A stretch of DNA of 64,000 nucleotides from an uncultured Crocinitomix sp. (lineage in GTDB: Bacteria; Bacteroidota; Bacteroidia; Flavobacteriales_D; Crocinitomicaceae), in contig CAKZON010000055.1 of assembly GCA_937136425.1 (NCBI GenBank), positions 1 to 64,000 of the forward strand, given 5' to 3'. How positions within the stretch are numbered: position 1 is the first letter of the stretch; the number at the start of each line of letters is the position of its first letter. This document shows positions 9,764 to 19,623 of the stretch, piece after piece. The notes under the pieces are model-generated. The model searched no databases and was not told the origin of the DNA. It saw nothing but the letters and a program-made list of their open reading frames with translations. The translations under genes were made by a program, and so were the position numbers.

Positions 9764-10369
9764 ATGCATAAAAAACGGAGTTATTTTTATCTTTTTTTCT
9801 CTTTCTTGTTTATGGTTTGCATGAGTCAAAAAATTGTAATTGAGCAAACCAAAAATCAAATCTATACCGAAATTGATGAAATTCCATTTAGAGAGTTTGC
9901 GTTGGTATTAGGCGCTAAAAAAGATGGATTAAATGGATATAACCCTTATTTTAAAAATAGAATGGATGCAACCGTTGCCTTATACAAAGCCAATAAAGTG
10001 TCTAAAATAATTGTAAGTGGCGATAATCACACAAATGATTATAACGAGACAGAAGATATGGCAACCTACTTATTAGAAGCAGGAGTCCCGCCTTCTGCTA
10101 TTATTAAAGATTATGCTGGTTTTAGAACGCTTGATTCAGTTATTCGCGCAAAAAAAGTTTTTAATTGTCAAAATATGACAATTGTATCTCAAGAATTCCA
10201 CAATCAGCGAGCATTATATATTGCAAATTATTATGGATTAAATGCAATTGCTTATTGTGCTAATGATGTCAAGTCCAGTAAAAACTATACGCACATTCGA
10301 GAATATTTAGCTAAATATCTGGTTGTTTTAGACCTTTATATTTTTAATCGTCAACCCAAATTTTTATAA
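9764..10369 (+). CDS. SanA/YdcF-like DUF218 membrane protein
   Basis: The 201-residue protein has one N-terminal hydrophobic segment (residues about 5-22) and then the DUF218 fold: ALVLGAKK after the first strand, a helix with KNRMDATVALY, IIVSGDN, and the ETEDMATYLLEAGVPPSAIIKD motif. This is the SanA type, known in enterobacteria for vancomycin resistance at high temperature and tied to envelope barrier function. The catalytic activity of the family is not settled. It is a single gene with its own promoter. Confidence 0.85.
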   Translation: MHKKRSYFYLFFSFLFMVCMSQKIVIEQTKNQIYTEIDEIPFREFALVLGAKKDGLNGYNPYFKNRMDATVALYKANKVSKIIVSGDNHTNDYNETEDMATYLLEAGVPPSAIIKDYAGFRTLDSVIRAKKVFNCQNMTIVSQEFHNQRALYIANYYGLNAIAYCANDVKSSKNYTHIREYLAKYLVVLDLYIFNRQPKFL

Positions 10370-10376
10370 ATAGCTA

Positions 10377-10406
10377 TTGTAAATCAAAAGTTCTTTTCTA
10401 AATTCG
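10377..10406 (+). promoter_or_regulatory. Possible promoter of the PKD lipoprotein
   Basis: TTG at 10377-10379 and TAAATTCG at 10399-10406, 19 bp apart, resemble the Bacteroidota -33/-7 pair with one mismatch in the -7 box. The start codon is 19 nt further on. Confidence 0.35.
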
Positions 10407-10425
10407 TAGGAAAGTCAAGCGAAAA

Positions 10426-10758
10426 ATGCACAAAAAGTTTATTCTTTTATTCTCCCTCATTTCTATATTAGCCTTTAGCTGCAAAAAGCGGCCAACTGCC
10501 TGTATGGAGATTAGCGAAACAAGTGTTAGTGTTGGAACTCCAATTACATTTACTTCGTGTTCTAAAAATACGTTAAGCCAAGCTTGGTTTTTCTCTGGCC
10601 CTGCAGGGGCGCCTGAAAATTCTGAGGCTTCTGCTGATTTAGAATTCACACAAACATTTAGTGTACCTGGGACATATGAGGTTAGACTGTATGCTTATCG
10701 CGAATTCTCTTTTACTGGAGAATTATCGATTTCTATTCAGGAAATTGTAATTTTTTAA
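10426..10758 (+). CDS. Small PKD-like lipoprotein
   Basis: The 110-residue protein has a signal peptide with lipobox LAFSC (Cys19) followed by Lys-Lys. The mature part of about 90 residues has the strand pattern of a single PKD/Ig-like domain: VGTPITFTSCS, then AWFFSGPAG, then a final FSVPGTYEVRLYAY strand that is typical of PKD repeats. It is a probable outer-membrane lipoprotein of unknown function. It converges with the beta-helix lipoprotein gene with only 6 bp between the stops. Confidence 0.75.
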   Translation: MHKKFILLFSLISILAFSCKKRPTACMEISETSVSVGTPITFTSCSKNTLSQAWFFSGPAGAPENSEASADLEFTQTFSVPGTYEVRLYAYREFSFTGELSISIQEIVIF

Positions 10759-10764
10759 ATCTTT

Positions 10765-12141
10765 TTAGAGTTCGTATAATCCAATATTTGGTGTTGCTCT
10801 TGCAACTCCTTCAATATCTGAACTATTTGAATAGGCTGGGTCTCCAGCATTTCTGCAAGGTGAACCAATGTCTAAATGAAAATCATTTATGCTAGGATCA
10901 ATAAATAATGGATTTGCATTCCAAATAATAGAAGAGTAATTAGGGTATTCATAAATTTCTTCTCGCTTCATTAAACACGCATTAAACTGAAAGTCCATTT
11001 CTACGCCCATTAAAGTATCCACCTCAATTTCATTTGCTGCATTACCATAAAATATACAATTGTCAAACCTTGATGAATTGATACTTGATACATAAGTCGT
11101 GTTTTCAAAAGTGTACCAGTTTTGGATCTTAAAGGCTGCTCCACCTCTTCCACCTGCCCAGTAATTTACAAAATTGCAGTGTTTGAAATTATATGTGCCT
11201 CCTGCAAATAAAAATGCAGATGAAGCACCAGCTTTACCAAATTCACAATTTTCAACTATCACATTAGGGCTAGCAACTAACAATAGGTTATAAAAATCAG
11301 AATTATCAATAATAGTATTTGTCAAATTTAATGTCACTGGTGATTTTGTACTATCAACTTGTAATCCAACCGCACTATTTTTAATTACGGCATAGTTTAT
11401 AGAACTAGTATTGGCCTCAATTATTCGAATTCCCGTCCATTGTCCAGGAACATTATCATAAAAACTCTCTAATCGATCTCCTTGGAAAACAACTTCATTT
11501 CCTAATTCTCCCTGAATGTCAATGGCACTTTTATATACAATTAATTGCGCATCTTTATGCCCATGAATTTGTGTTCCGGCAGGAATTGTTAATGTCCTGT
11601 TAGAATCTAAAGTTGGATATCCGCAGGCCACTTGCCCGTATAATACATGCGGCTTGTCATTTTGCCATAATTCAATATGATCTCCTACGAGTTCATTCGC
11701 GTGAAAATAAGCGTCTTGTCCCCAAACATCTAATTTTAGATATTGATTCAATCCATTTGTTAAAAAACGAATAGAATCAGATATTACTAATGGATTTGAA
11801 GAACCGTTTACATCTAATGTCACCTCAACAAAACCATATAAAGAATCTTTTCCTTCCAATTCAATACTCTCATGATAGATTCCTGGCACACCATCAAAAT
11901 TGATTCTGAATGGCGAATCGTCCCCGCCCATTAATTGAATCTCATCTATTTTAATAGTGCTAACATTATTATTATAAATTTTAAATCGTTTTGTAACAGA
12001 ACCTACAGTCGTAAAAACAGTATCGAACAACAGTGTGTCTTGCGAGAAATCAAGATGATTTTTAGTAAAACCTTTATCCTTTTTACATGAAACAGAAATT
12101 CCTGCAAGAAGAATAAAAAAAGAAAACAGAATTAATCGCAT
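10765..12141 (-). CDS. Right-handed beta-helix lipoprotein
   Basis: The ATG at 12139-12141 is chosen so that the lipoprotein signal (lipobox near VSCKK) starts at the N-terminus, giving 458 residues. The N-terminal part, to about residue 190, contains beta-sandwich segments of the LDFSQDTLLFDTVFTT type common in Bacteroidota surface lipoproteins. The part from about 200 to 420 shows the short repeated strands (NYAVIKNSAVGLQ, NTIIDNSDFYNLLL, NCEFGKAGAS) of a parallel beta helix like NosD or pectate-lyase folds. The end, NPLFIDPSINDFHLDIGSPC-RNAGDP, is a familiar C-terminal cap of such proteins. No catalytic residues can be assigned. Confidence 0.83.
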   Translation of the reverse strand: MRLILFSFFILLAGISVSCKKDKGFTKNHLDFSQDTLLFDTVFTTVGSVTKRFKIYNNNVSTIKIDEIQLMGGDDSPFRINFDGVPGIYHESIELEGKDSLYGFVEVTLDVNGSSNPLVISDSIRFLTNGLNQYLKLDVWGQDAYFHANELVGDHIELWQNDKPHVLYGQVACGYPTLDSNRTLTIPAGTQIHGHKDAQLIVYKSAIDIQGELGNEVVFQGDRLESFYDNVPGQWTGIRIIEANTSSINYAVIKNSAVGLQVDSTKSPVTLNLTNTIIDNSDFYNLLLVASPNVIVENCEFGKAGASSAFLFAGGTYNFKHCNFVNYWAGGRGGAAFKIQNWYTFENTTYVSSINSSRFDNCIFYGNAANEIEVDTLMGVEMDFQFNACLMKREEIYEYPNYSSIIWNANPLFIDPSINDFHLDIGSPCRNAGDPAYSNSSDIEGVARATPNIGLYEL

Positions 12142-12210
12142 AGTTAGTAATTGATTGTACAAATGTAATTACGTAATTTTAGTTTTTTTATTTTATCGCA
12201 GAAAATAATC

Positions 12211-12237
12211 TTGATTTAAAAAAAAATACTAAATTTG
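12211..12237 (+). promoter_or_regulatory. Promoter of rpmE2
   Basis: TTG at 12211-12213 and a perfect TAnnTTTG box (TAAATTTG, 12230-12237) are separated by 16 bp. About 76 nt lie between the -7 box and the start codon, a longer leader than most promoters in this window; a small GTGT/ACAC hairpin is visible in it and could serve ribosomal-protein autoregulation. Confidence 0.55.
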
Positions 12238-12313
12238 CACCTCGATTTTGCACAAGTGTGATGATACACAGCTAAATCAATATTAAGAAAAGACGAAATT
12301 AAAATAAAATAAG

Positions 12314-12574
12314 ATGAAAAAGGGAATCCATCCAGAAGAATACAGATTAGTTATCTTTAAGGATATGTCGAACGGATACAAGTTTATATCTAGTTCTTGT
12401 GCCGCATCAAAAGAAACAGAAGCTTGGGAAGACGGAAACGAATATCCTTTAATTAAATTGGATATCTCTTCACAATCACACCCTTTCTTCACTGGTAAAA
12501 TGCAGTTTGTTGATACGGCGGGTAGAATTGATAAGTTCAAAAACCGTTATGGTAAGAACATGAAGAAATCGTAA
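12314..12574 (+). CDS. rpmE2: Ribosomal protein bL31 type B
   Basis: The 86-residue sequence is full length for type B bL31, a small protein of the large ribosomal subunit that bridges to the small subunit. It begins MKKGIHPEEYRLVIFKD and ends in a basic tail (FKNRYGKNMKKS). The four zinc-binding Cys of the type A protein are absent (only one Cys, in SSSCAAS), as expected for the zinc-independent form used in this phylum. It has its own promoter and a strong terminator, so it forms a single-gene unit. Confidence 0.95.
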   Translation: MKKGIHPEEYRLVIFKDMSNGYKFISSSCAASKETEAWEDGNEYPLIKLDISSQSHPFFTGKMQFVDTAGRIDKFKNRYGKNMKKS

Positions 12575-12592
12575 AAATTTTTATAACTTAGT

Positions 12593-12627
12593 AACCCGTA
12601 TTGACATTGTTGATACGGGTTTTTTTA
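12593..12627 (+). terminator. Intrinsic terminator after rpmE2
   Basis: AACCCGTAT at 12593-12601 pairs perfectly with ATACGGGTT at 12613-12621 across an 11-nt loop, followed directly by a T run to 12626. It lies just 12 bp before the next start codon. Confidence 0.9.
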
Positions 12628-12638
12628 TATCCTTTTTT

Positions 12639-13814
12639 ATGCAAATAATTTTCGACGATAACGGATTACACAAAGCTTTAGCTCCATTTACTTTAACACG
12701 CCCAGTAGCTGAAATAAGATTTGGTATAATGACCATTAGAGAATCTTGGGAGCATTACTTTGATACAATCAATGAGGAATATGAAACGGCTTATTTGACA
12801 GAAGATTATTTATACGCCAAATTTGAAAAAGGAAATCCTGATGAGGAGAGTTTGATTATTGCTGGAAACATTAAACCTAGTCCACAATTATTTAAAGCCG
12901 TGCAAAATTTAAAAGCAGGAGATGCTTTATACGTTGCGCACTCAAACATGGAAGAAGGGATTAAAGTTGCTCAAAAAGGAATGTCAATTGAAAATAAAAT
13001 TTCAATCAATCCAGAGCGCATCAATTATATTGAAAAGCCTTGGCACATTTTTCAACGAAATGATAAAGCCATTTCATTAGACTATTCATTATTGTCTGCA
13101 GATAAAAATAAAAAAGTACTAAGTGACACCAATCGTTGTGTTGATGAAGAATCTATTTTCATTCATAAAGATGCCAAAGTTGAACATACCATTTTAAATG
13201 CAGCAACTGGTCCTATTTACATTGGTAAGGGCGCTGAAGTAATGGAGGGCGCAATTATACGAGGGCCCTTTGCCTTATGCGAAAAAGCAGTTGTAAAAAT
13301 GGGCGCAAAAATATATGGAGCTACCACTATTGGCCCTGAATGTAAAGTTGGTGGAGAAATTTCTAATTGTGTTTTTCAATCATACTCTAATAAAGGGCAT
13401 GATGGCTTTTTAGGCAACTCTGTAGTTGGAGAATGGTGTAATTTTGGTGCAGACACAAACTCGAGCAACCTTAAAAACAACTACTCTAATGTTAAGGTTT
13501 ATTCTTACGAAACGAACAAAATTGAATTATCTGACGTTCTATTTTGCGGAGTGTTGATGGGAGACCATTCAAAAACAGGAATTAATACAATGCTAAACAC
13601 TGCTACAGTAGTTGGTGTTAGCGCAAATATTTTCGGAGGCGGCTTTCCTCCAAAACACATTCCATCTTTTACTTGGGGAGGTGTTGACAAAACAGATCGT
13701 TTTGATAAAGAAAAAGCTTTCCAAGTTGCGGAAAATATGATGCAACGACGCAAGAAAGAATTATCGGATGGAGATAAGGCTATCTTAACTTATATTTTCG
13801 ATCGTTTGGCATAG
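12639..13814 (+). CDS. GlmU-like sugar nucleotidyltransferase
   Basis: The 391-residue protein belongs to the GlmU-related family found beside housekeeping genes in Bacteroidota. The N-terminal 180 residues resemble a nucleotidyltransferase fold (IIFDDNGLHKALAPFTLTRPVAEIRFG), although the classical GxGTRM loop of GlmU is missing. Residues about 185-350 form a left-handed beta helix with hexapeptide-like repeats (IYIGKGAEVMEGAIIRGPF, GAKIYGATTIGPECKVGGEIS). It may make an activated sugar in the cytoplasm, but without the canonical loop the first activity is doubtful. It starts right after the rpmE2 terminator. Confidence 0.85.
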   Translation: MQIIFDDNGLHKALAPFTLTRPVAEIRFGIMTIRESWEHYFDTINEEYETAYLTEDYLYAKFEKGNPDEESLIIAGNIKPSPQLFKAVQNLKAGDALYVAHSNMEEGIKVAQKGMSIENKISINPERINYIEKPWHIFQRNDKAISLDYSLLSADKNKKVLSDTNRCVDEESIFIHKDAKVEHTILNAATGPIYIGKGAEVMEGAIIRGPFALCEKAVVKMGAKIYGATTIGPECKVGGEISNCVFQSYSNKGHDGFLGNSVVGEWCNFGADTNSSNLKNNYSNVKVYSYETNKIELSDVLFCGVLMGDHSKTGINTMLNTATVVGVSANIFGGGFPPKHIPSFTWGGVDKTDRFDKEKAFQVAENMMQRRKKELSDGDKAILTYIFDRLA

Positions 13815-13852
13815 TCATTGAACTATTAACCACGATTAGAAAACAAACGACT

Positions 13853-13910
13853 ACTACAGGATTATAAGTACGTTTTTGACAGACAATAACTGTAAATAAA
13901 AACCTGTAGT
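13853..13910. promoter_or_regulatory. Dyad in the lon leader
   Basis: ACTACAGG at 13853-13860 and CCTGTAGT at 13903-13910 are perfect inverted repeats. Nested inside are GTTTTT (13872-13877) against AAAAAC (13898-13903) and ACAG (13879-13882) against CTGT (13890-13893). The whole element ends 26 bp before the lon start. It could be an operator for a stress regulator or an RNA structure. Confidence 0.4.
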
Positions 13911-13936
13911 GCCAAATTGACAAAAAAACTGAATAT

Positions 13937-16384
13937 ATGTCTGACTCGACAAAAGGCGATTTTTTCGCTTTATCAAATATACTAGATCAGGAACCTGAAT
14001 TTATACCTTTAATTTCTGAAGAAGAAGAAGATTCACTAAATAAGGAAACCATTCCTGAAGTGCTTTCTATACTTCCGCTTAGAAATAATGTATTATTTCC
14101 TGGTGTAGTAATTCCTATTACAATTGGAAGAGATAAATCTATTAAGCTTATTGAAGATGCTTATAAAGGAAATAAAACCATTGGGGTTATCTCTCAAAAA
14201 AAGACAGAAATTGAAGATCCAATTTCAGAAGATCTAAATAGAATTGGAACAGTTGCTAGAATTTTAAAACGTCTTAAAATGCCTGATGGCAGTACTACTG
14301 TTATTATTCAAGGTAAAAGACGTTTTGAGGTTACTGAATTTGTGGAAGAAGTGCCTTATTTTAAAGCTGCTGTAAAGGGATTGACGGATGAAAAACTGGA
14401 TATTTCTAAGGATAAAAACAAGGCCTTAGTAGATTCAATGAAAGAAATGGCAATGCGTATTATCAAGGAATCTCCAAACATTCCTTCGGAAGCGACCTTT
14501 GCAATTAAAAACATTGAAAGCCCTACATTTTTAGTAAACTTTGTTGCTTCAAATCTTAGTTCTGAAGTAGAGAAAAAGCAAGAAGTACTAGAAATCACAT
14601 CAATTACTGAGCGTATTGAAAAAGTCATTGGTCATTTATCTGTAGAAATTCAGATGTTGAACATGAAAAATGAGATCCAAACCAAGGTTAAAATTGACAT
14701 GGATCGGCAACAACGCGAATACTTTTTGAATCAACAAATCAGAACGATTCAAGATGAGTTAGGTGAAAATCCAGGAGAAAGTGAAATCAAAAACTTTGAG
14801 AAACGCGCCAAGTCTAAAAAATGGCCTAAAAAAGTTCAAAAAGCATTTGAGAAAGAGCTAAAAAAACTGAGCAGAATGAACCCGCAAGGAGCTGAATTCT
14901 CTGTTCAAATTAACTATATCGATTTAGTGCTTGACTTGCCTTGGAATGAAATGTCTGATGACAACTTCAACCTAAAACGTGCCAAAAAGATATTAGATAG
15001 AGACCATTTTGGACTAGATAAAGTAAAGAACCGAATTTTAGAATACTTGGCAGTAATCAAATTGAAGAAGGACATGAAGTCCCCTATTCTTTGTTTATAC
15101 GGACCTCCAGGTGTTGGAAAAACATCTTTAGGTAAATCAGTTGCTGAAGCACTAGGACGCAAATACGTACGCATGTCTTTAGGAGGTGTGCATGACGAAG
15201 CTGAGATTAGAGGACATAGAAGAACTTATATTGGTGCAATGCCTGGCCGTGTTTTACAGAACATTAAGAAAGCCAAAACATCTAACCCTGTTTTTGTATT
15301 AGATGAAATTGACAAGGTTGGAAGAGGTCACCAAGGAGATCCTTCTTCTGCTTTATTAGAGGTTTTGGACCCTGAGCAAAATGCTACATTCAACGATAAT
15401 TTTGTTGAATTAGATTATGACCTTTCTAGCGTTTTATTTATTGCTACAGCCAACAATTTATCTTCTATTCAAGGTCCGCTTAGGGATAGAATGGAGATTA
15501 TAGAAGTTAACGGATATACCGTTGAAGAAAAAGTTGAAATAGCAAAACGCCACTTAGTTCCTAAGCAGTTAGAAGCGCATGGGATTACTAAAAAAGATAT
15601 CAGCCTAACTCCAAAAATAATTGAAAAAATTGTGGAGGAATACACTGGAGAGTCTGGTGTAAGAGGATTAGAAAAACGCATTGCATCTATCGTTCGAAAC
15701 AGAGCTAAAGAAATTGCAATGGAAGAGAAATATTCAACAAAAGTAACAGAAGATCAGCTTGCAAAAATCTTAGGGCCTGCACACGGAAAAGACAAATACT
15801 TTGGAAATGAATTTGCAGGGGTTGTTACAGGTTTAGCTTGGACACAAATTGGAGGAGACATTTTATACATTGAAACTAGCCTATCAAAAGGAAAAGGGAA
15901 ACTGACTTTAACAGGAAACCTTGGAGATGTAATGAAAGAATCTGCTGTATTAGCCCACCAATATTTAAAAGCTAATGCAGAAGAATTTGGTGTTGACCCA
16001 ACAGTTTTTGACAAATGGGATGTGCATGTACACGTACCAGAAGGTGCCACACCTAAAGATGGACCTTCTGCAGGAATCACAATGTTAACTGCAATAACCT
16101 CTGCCTTTACACAACGTAAAGTACGAAAGTACCTTGCTATGACTGGAGAGATAACATTACGTGGAGCTGTATTACCTGTTGGAGGAATTAAAGAGAAAAT
16201 ATTGGCGGCAAGACGCGCAAACATTAAAGAAATCATCCTTTCTGCCAAAAATGAGAAAGACATTTTAGATATTGATCAAAACTATTTAAAAGGTTTAAAA
16301 TTCCATTATGTAAAAACAATGGATGAAGTATTGAAAATTGCCCTTCTAAAACAAAAAGTGAACAAGGCTAAAATTATTGAATAG
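13937..16384 (+). CDS. lon: ATP-dependent Lon protease
   Basis: The 815-residue protein has the full Lon architecture. An acidic N-terminal extension of about 45 residues precedes the LON substrate-binding domain (about 45-245) and a coiled-coil stretch with [21 protein letters not shown]. The AAA+ module has a Walker [10 protein letters not shown] at about 389 and Walker [10 protein letters not shown]. The C-terminal protease domain has the catalytic Ser711 in GPSAG and Lys754 in GGIKEKIL, 43 residues apart as in E. coli Lon. It degrades misfolded and regulatory proteins in the cytosol. The dyad just upstream may regulate it. The HD gene follows after 18 bp. Confidence 0.97.
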   Translation: MSDSTKGDFFALSNILDQEPEFIPLISEEEEDSLNKETIPEVLSILPLRNNVLFPGVVIPITIGRDKSIKLIEDAYKGNKTIGVISQKKTEIEDPISEDLNRIGTVARILKRLKMPDGSTTVIIQGKRRFEVTEFVEEVPYFKAAVKGLTDEKLDISKDKNKALVDSMKEMAMRIIKESPNIPSEATFAIKNIESPTFLVNFVASNLSSEVEKKQEVLEITSITERIEKVIGHLSVEIQMLNMKNEIQTKVKIDMDRQQREYFLNQQIRTIQDELGENPGESEIKNFEKRAKSKKWPKKVQKAFEKELKKLSRMNPQGAEFSVQINYIDLVLDLPWNEMSDDNFNLKRAKKILDRDHFGLDKVKNRILEYLAVIKLKKDMKSPILCLYGPPGVGKTSLGKSVAEALGRKYVRMSLGGVHDEAEIRGHRRTYIGAMPGRVLQNIKKAKTSNPVFVLDEIDKVGRGHQGDPSSALLEVLDPEQNATFNDNFVELDYDLSSVLFIATANNLSSIQGPLRDRMEIIEVNGYTVEEKVEIAKRHLVPKQLEAHGITKKDISLTPKIIEKIVEEYTGESGVRGLEKRIASIVRNRAKEIAMEEKYSTKVTEDQLAKILGPAHGKDKYFGNEFAGVVTGLAWTQIGGDILYIETSLSKGKGKLTLTGNLGDVMKESAVLAHQYLKANAEEFGVDPTVFDKWDVHVHVPEGATPKDGPSAGITMLTAITSAFTQRKVRKYLAMTGEITLRGAVLPVGGIKEKILAARRANIKEIILSAKNEKDILDIDQNYLKGLKFHYVKTMDEVLKIALLKQKVNKAKIIE

Positions 16385-16402
16385 TCAAGAGACATATTAA
16401 TT

Positions 16403-17023
16403 GTGAAATTGAAAACCCGATTTTTAGAACTTATTGGTCAGCAAACTGCAGATGTAGAGCTGGCCAATAAGTATTGGGTTGAAATTGAAGCCGCACACAA
16501 TAATAAAAAACGCGTATATCACAGCCTGACTCATTTAGAAAATCTATTTTTAGAACTAGAACCTATCAAAGATCAAATTGAAGATTGGGACACTGTTTCT
16601 TGGGCCGTATTTTATCATGACATTGTATACAATGTGCGTAAACAAGACAATGAAGAACGCAGCGCAGATTTGGCCGTGGAACGATTGCAAGCGATTGGTT
16701 ATCCAACAAGGAAGGTTGAACGCTGCAAGGCACAAATAATCGCTACAAAATCTCACGCGGTTTCAAATGATCAAGACGCGAATCTTTTTACAGATGCAGA
16801 CCTTTCTATTTTAGGTAAAGACTGGGATACCTACTCGGCTTATTTTAAAGCCATCAGAAAAGAGTATAAAATTTATCCAAAGGTTTTATATAATCCGGGG
16901 CGTAAAAAGGTTCTAATGCACTTTTTAGAAATGGATCAATTGTTCAAAACGGATTACTTTAGAGAGCTGTATGAAGAACAAGCTCGACAGAATATTGAAC
17001 AAGAATTGACTTTTTTTAAATAG
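16403..17023 (+). CDS. HD-superfamily metal-dependent hydrolase
   Basis: A GTG start is used; no in-frame ATG is close. The 206 residues match the family of predicted HD phosphohydrolases of about 200 residues. Metal-binding candidates are the His pair in YHSLTHL (His40, His44), the HD pair in FYHDIVYN (His72, Asp73) and the Asp in FTDADLSILG. The substrate is unknown, possibly a nucleotide. It starts 18 bp after lon and is followed by the TPR gene after 32 bp, so partial read-through from lon is likely. Confidence 0.85.
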   Translation: MKLKTRFLELIGQQTADVELANKYWVEIEAAHNNKKRVYHSLTHLENLFLELEPIKDQIEDWDTVSWAVFYHDIVYNVRKQDNEERSADLAVERLQAIGYPTRKVERCKAQIIATKSHAVSNDQDANLFTDADLSILGKDWDTYSAYFKAIRKEYKIYPKVLYNPGRKKVLMHFLEMDQLFKTDYFRELYEEQARQNIEQELTFFK

Positions 17024-17055
17024 AGTAAATGAAATTTCACTAGTTTTATTGCCTT

Positions 17056-18561
17056 ATGAAATTGCCTTTACTTTGTCTTTTTATATTGACATTTTCCCAT
17101 TCCGTCGGGCTTTGCACTAAAAGTTCGGTTTATTCAAATTTGTCTTATTTTTTTCAAGAACCTGACGCCGACCTTCCAATGGTAAAAGTCTATGAAAAAA
17201 AGATTCAAGAATTAATCACTGGTCTTCATAAATACGACCAAAATTCTAAAAAGAAAAGAATTGATAGGATTTCAAATGACATTGAGGCAAAATTTTTCAA
17301 GCAATATAAAAATGACGCCAATTTGGCTGATTTATTTGTGTATGGTTATCATAACGCCATTAGTGCTAGAGCAATTCAAGCCATTGTCTTAACTGAATTA
17401 GAGATTCCATTTATTTTAGCCGAACAAGGCGAAATATTAACATTAACTACATATCCTGAAAGTGAAAAAATTAACGTTGAATATTCTACCAAACTTAATA
17501 CCCTTGCTTGGACTGAGGAAACTAAAACAACCATAATTAATTACTTAATTGAAATGGAAGTTGTTAGCAGGTCGCAAGCTAACAGGTATGGTTATGAATT
17601 AATTGAAAAACATTTTGGAGGAACGAATTCAATTTCTATTCAAGAATTAGCTGGACTACATTTAATGAAAAAAGGAATTTTATTAATTGGTTCAAGCGAC
17701 TTTTTGAAAGCTGTAGAAATTTTGAAGATTGGCAAAATGAATTATTCAGATAATCGTTTCAACTATTTAATGTTTGGTGCTATGAATCTCGGAATTGACG
17801 ACTTAACCTTTGATGACATTTTAATAATGGATTATTTGACTACATTATATGATTTGACAGGAAAAAGAGCAACCCTTGATAGATTAAAAAACAACATTAA
17901 ACTTGTTTACAGAATAGCATTAAATGAGCGAAATGATCTCGTTTACGCCGATAGTTCTAAAGCTTTAGCCAAGTCTAACATAACGCAAGAATCACGTCAA
18001 AAAATTATATTAAGTGACTTCTTAATGATAGAGATGTACTATTATGCAATTCAACGAAATAGTGAAAAATCTTTTGAATGTGCTGTTAATGGTTTAGCTC
18101 TTAATCCGAAAAACATAGAGATTCAAAATGTATTCGGAAGTCTAGTCCTTGAAAATTTGTTTTACGGAGAAAATTGGATCTATGAAGATTTAGATATTGA
18201 TGACAGAGTAGACTCTCTTGACTATTATATTCAAGCTTTCCCTTTTTTATCAGACTCAAAGGAGATTAATGAGTTTTATATTGCTACAAAGTGTGATGAA
18301 ATTTCTGTTTCGTTTAATAATAACCAATTACAAACTGGTTTAAAGCTACTTTCAGATTTAGAACAACTCATAAATGATTACAACTATAAAGAATCCAAAA
18401 TAAATCAAACAATTGCCTCTACTTACTCAGACATTGCGACCTTTTATTACAGAGAAAAAAATTATACTGTTGCATTCGAATGGATAGAAAAAGCTGTGTC
18501 AATATATCCTAACTCAGAATCTATAAATGTTCGAAAGAAAAATATTGAGGCAAAACTTTAA
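17056..18561 (+). CDS. TPR-like secreted protein of unknown function
   Basis: The 501 residues begin with a signal peptide (LLCLFILTFSHSVGL). The rest is largely helical. The end, from about 420, contains two TPR-like units (YSDIATFYYREKNYTVAFEWIEKAVSIYPNS) and the middle has further helix pairs. An N-terminal part around residues 80-130 resembles the TPR/transglutaminase-like proteins of the phylum, but no catalytic triad is seen. Its stop codon overlaps the end of the convergent neighbour by 4 bp. Confidence 0.72.
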   Translation: MKLPLLCLFILTFSHSVGLCTKSSVYSNLSYFFQEPDADLPMVKVYEKKIQELITGLHKYDQNSKKKRIDRISNDIEAKFFKQYKNDANLADLFVYGYHNAISARAIQAIVLTELEIPFILAEQGEILTLTTYPESEKINVEYSTKLNTLAWTEETKTTIINYLIEMEVVSRSQANRYGYELIEKHFGGTNSISIQELAGLHLMKKGILLIGSSDFLKAVEILKIGKMNYSDNRFNYLMFGAMNLGIDDLTFDDILIMDYLTTLYDLTGKRATLDRLKNNIKLVYRIALNERNDLVYADSSKALAKSNITQESRQKIILSDFLMIEMYYYAIQRNSEKSFECAVNGLALNPKNIEIQNVFGSLVLENLFYGENWIYEDLDIDDRVDSLDYYIQAFPFLSDSKEINEFYIATKCDEISVSFNNNQLQTGLKLLSDLEQLINDYNYKESKINQTIASTYSDIATFYYREKNYTVAFEWIEKAVSIYPNSESINVRKKNIEAKL

Positions 18562-18983
18562 TCCAGAGAATCGAAAACCTGCTGCATTGTACGAACACCA
18601 CTTCCATGCCAACCTTCAATTATATCCTTCCAAAGTTTTAACGATTTCTCGCCTAAATAAGCATCTAAAACATCCATCTCATCAGAATTAAAACGATCGA
18701 GTACATTATTTTGCATGGCTTCAAAAAGACCTGCTCCAATTAGGTTAATAGTATTTTGATTGGCATTAATTAACAACTTTTCGATTGTAGCTAGCACGGC
18801 TATGCTTCTATCCTTATTTTGATTTTTCGATACATCAACAACGAGCTCATGTCCAATGCTTGCAATTATGAGATAGTTTATTCCTTCATTCTTCCAATCT
18901 TTTTCCCATTTCAAGTCATGCGCGCAAATAATTGCCATTACTTGGTCATCAGTCAATTCACTTTGGTTAGTCTTATTTTTCAC
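18558..18983 (-). CDS. Hypothetical cytosolic protein (DUF6869-like)
   Basis: The start is a GTG at 18981-18983. The 141 residues have no signal or membrane segment. The sequence LIGAGLFEAMQNN and the closing LWKDIIEGWHGSGVRT recall DUF6869-type proteins that are often found as immunity or stress-associated single-domain proteins; this assignment is tentative. It is followed on the same strand by nothing before the convergent TPR gene, and lies 22 bp downstream of the HAD gene. Confidence 0.6.
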   Translation of the reverse strand: MKNKTNQSELTDDQVMAIICAHDLKWEKDWKNEGINYLIIASIGHELVVDVSKNQNKDRSIAVLATIEKLLINANQNTINLIGAGLFEAMQNNVLDRFNSDEMDVLDAYLGEKSLKLWKDIIEGWHGSGVRTMQQVFDSLD

Positions 18984-19005
18984 TGCTATCTATACTTTTG
19001 ATTAA

Positions 19006-19614
19006 CTATAAAAATCTTTCTAACTCATTGAGGCCTTTAATTTCATAATCATTATCTAAGCGACCTTGCCGAACCAAATGTAAAAAATTCCAATTCATAT
19101 TCTTCGCTCCAGTAACATCTGATTGAAAGGAATCTCCAATCATTAAAATTTCATTGGGCGCACTTCCTGAAAATTCTTCTACTAATTTAAATATTTCTTT
19201 CTCTGGTTTTATATGGCCACAATCACATGAAAAAATCATTTTCTCAAAATATTTGTCCAAACCAATTTCATAAACAGGCTTTTTATAAGGGGCTGCCAAA
19301 TTTGAAATAAGATAAATTTGATAGCTCTTTTTTAACTCCTCTAGAACTTTAAAAACTTCATTATATACTTCTACTGATTTTAATTCCTGCGTTAATTCGG
19401 CAGAATGCTTATTGTATAATTCCTCAAATTCAATTGTTAATAATCGAGTAACATTCTCTAAATCATTTTTCATAACAATTTGAAGATATTCTGAAATGGT
19501 AACACCAAAATTATCTTTTGAAGATTTAAACAATTTCATAAAAAAATGCTTAGACTCCTTTATCTCTACCAACGTTCCATAAAGATCAAACACTATCGTC
19601 TTAATTTCTTTCAT
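19006..19614 (-). CDS. HAD-family hydrolase
   Basis: The 202-residue enzyme has the Rossmann HAD core with motif I as DLYGT (nucleophile Asp10, with Tyr at the second Asp position), motif II Ser104 in LISN, motif III Lys136 in HIKPEKEIF and motif IV in MIGDS (Asp161). The cap between residues about 18 and 95 is helical (C1 type). Tyr12 in place of the acid/base Asp is seen in haloacid-dehalogenase-type members, so this may not be a simple phosphatase. Substrate unknown. It is 9 bp downstream of the hydrolase gene and probably co-transcribed with it. Confidence 0.85.
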   Translation of the reverse strand: MKEIKTIVFDLYGTLVEIKESKHFFMKLFKSSKDNFGVTISEYLQIVMKNDLENVTRLLTIEFEELYNKHSAELTQELKSVEVYNEVFKVLEELKKSYQIYLISNLAAPYKKPVYEIGLDKYFEKMIFSCDCGHIKPEKEIFKLVEEFSGSAPNEILMIGDSFQSDVTGAKNMNWNFLHLVRQGRLDNDYEIKGLNELERFL

Positions 19615-19623
19615 AGTTCGTTT

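Noticed and set aside
15754..16263. Minus-strand open frame of 169 codons
   Set aside because: It lies fully inside lon, whose protein sequence is strongly conserved; composition is that of a shadow frame.
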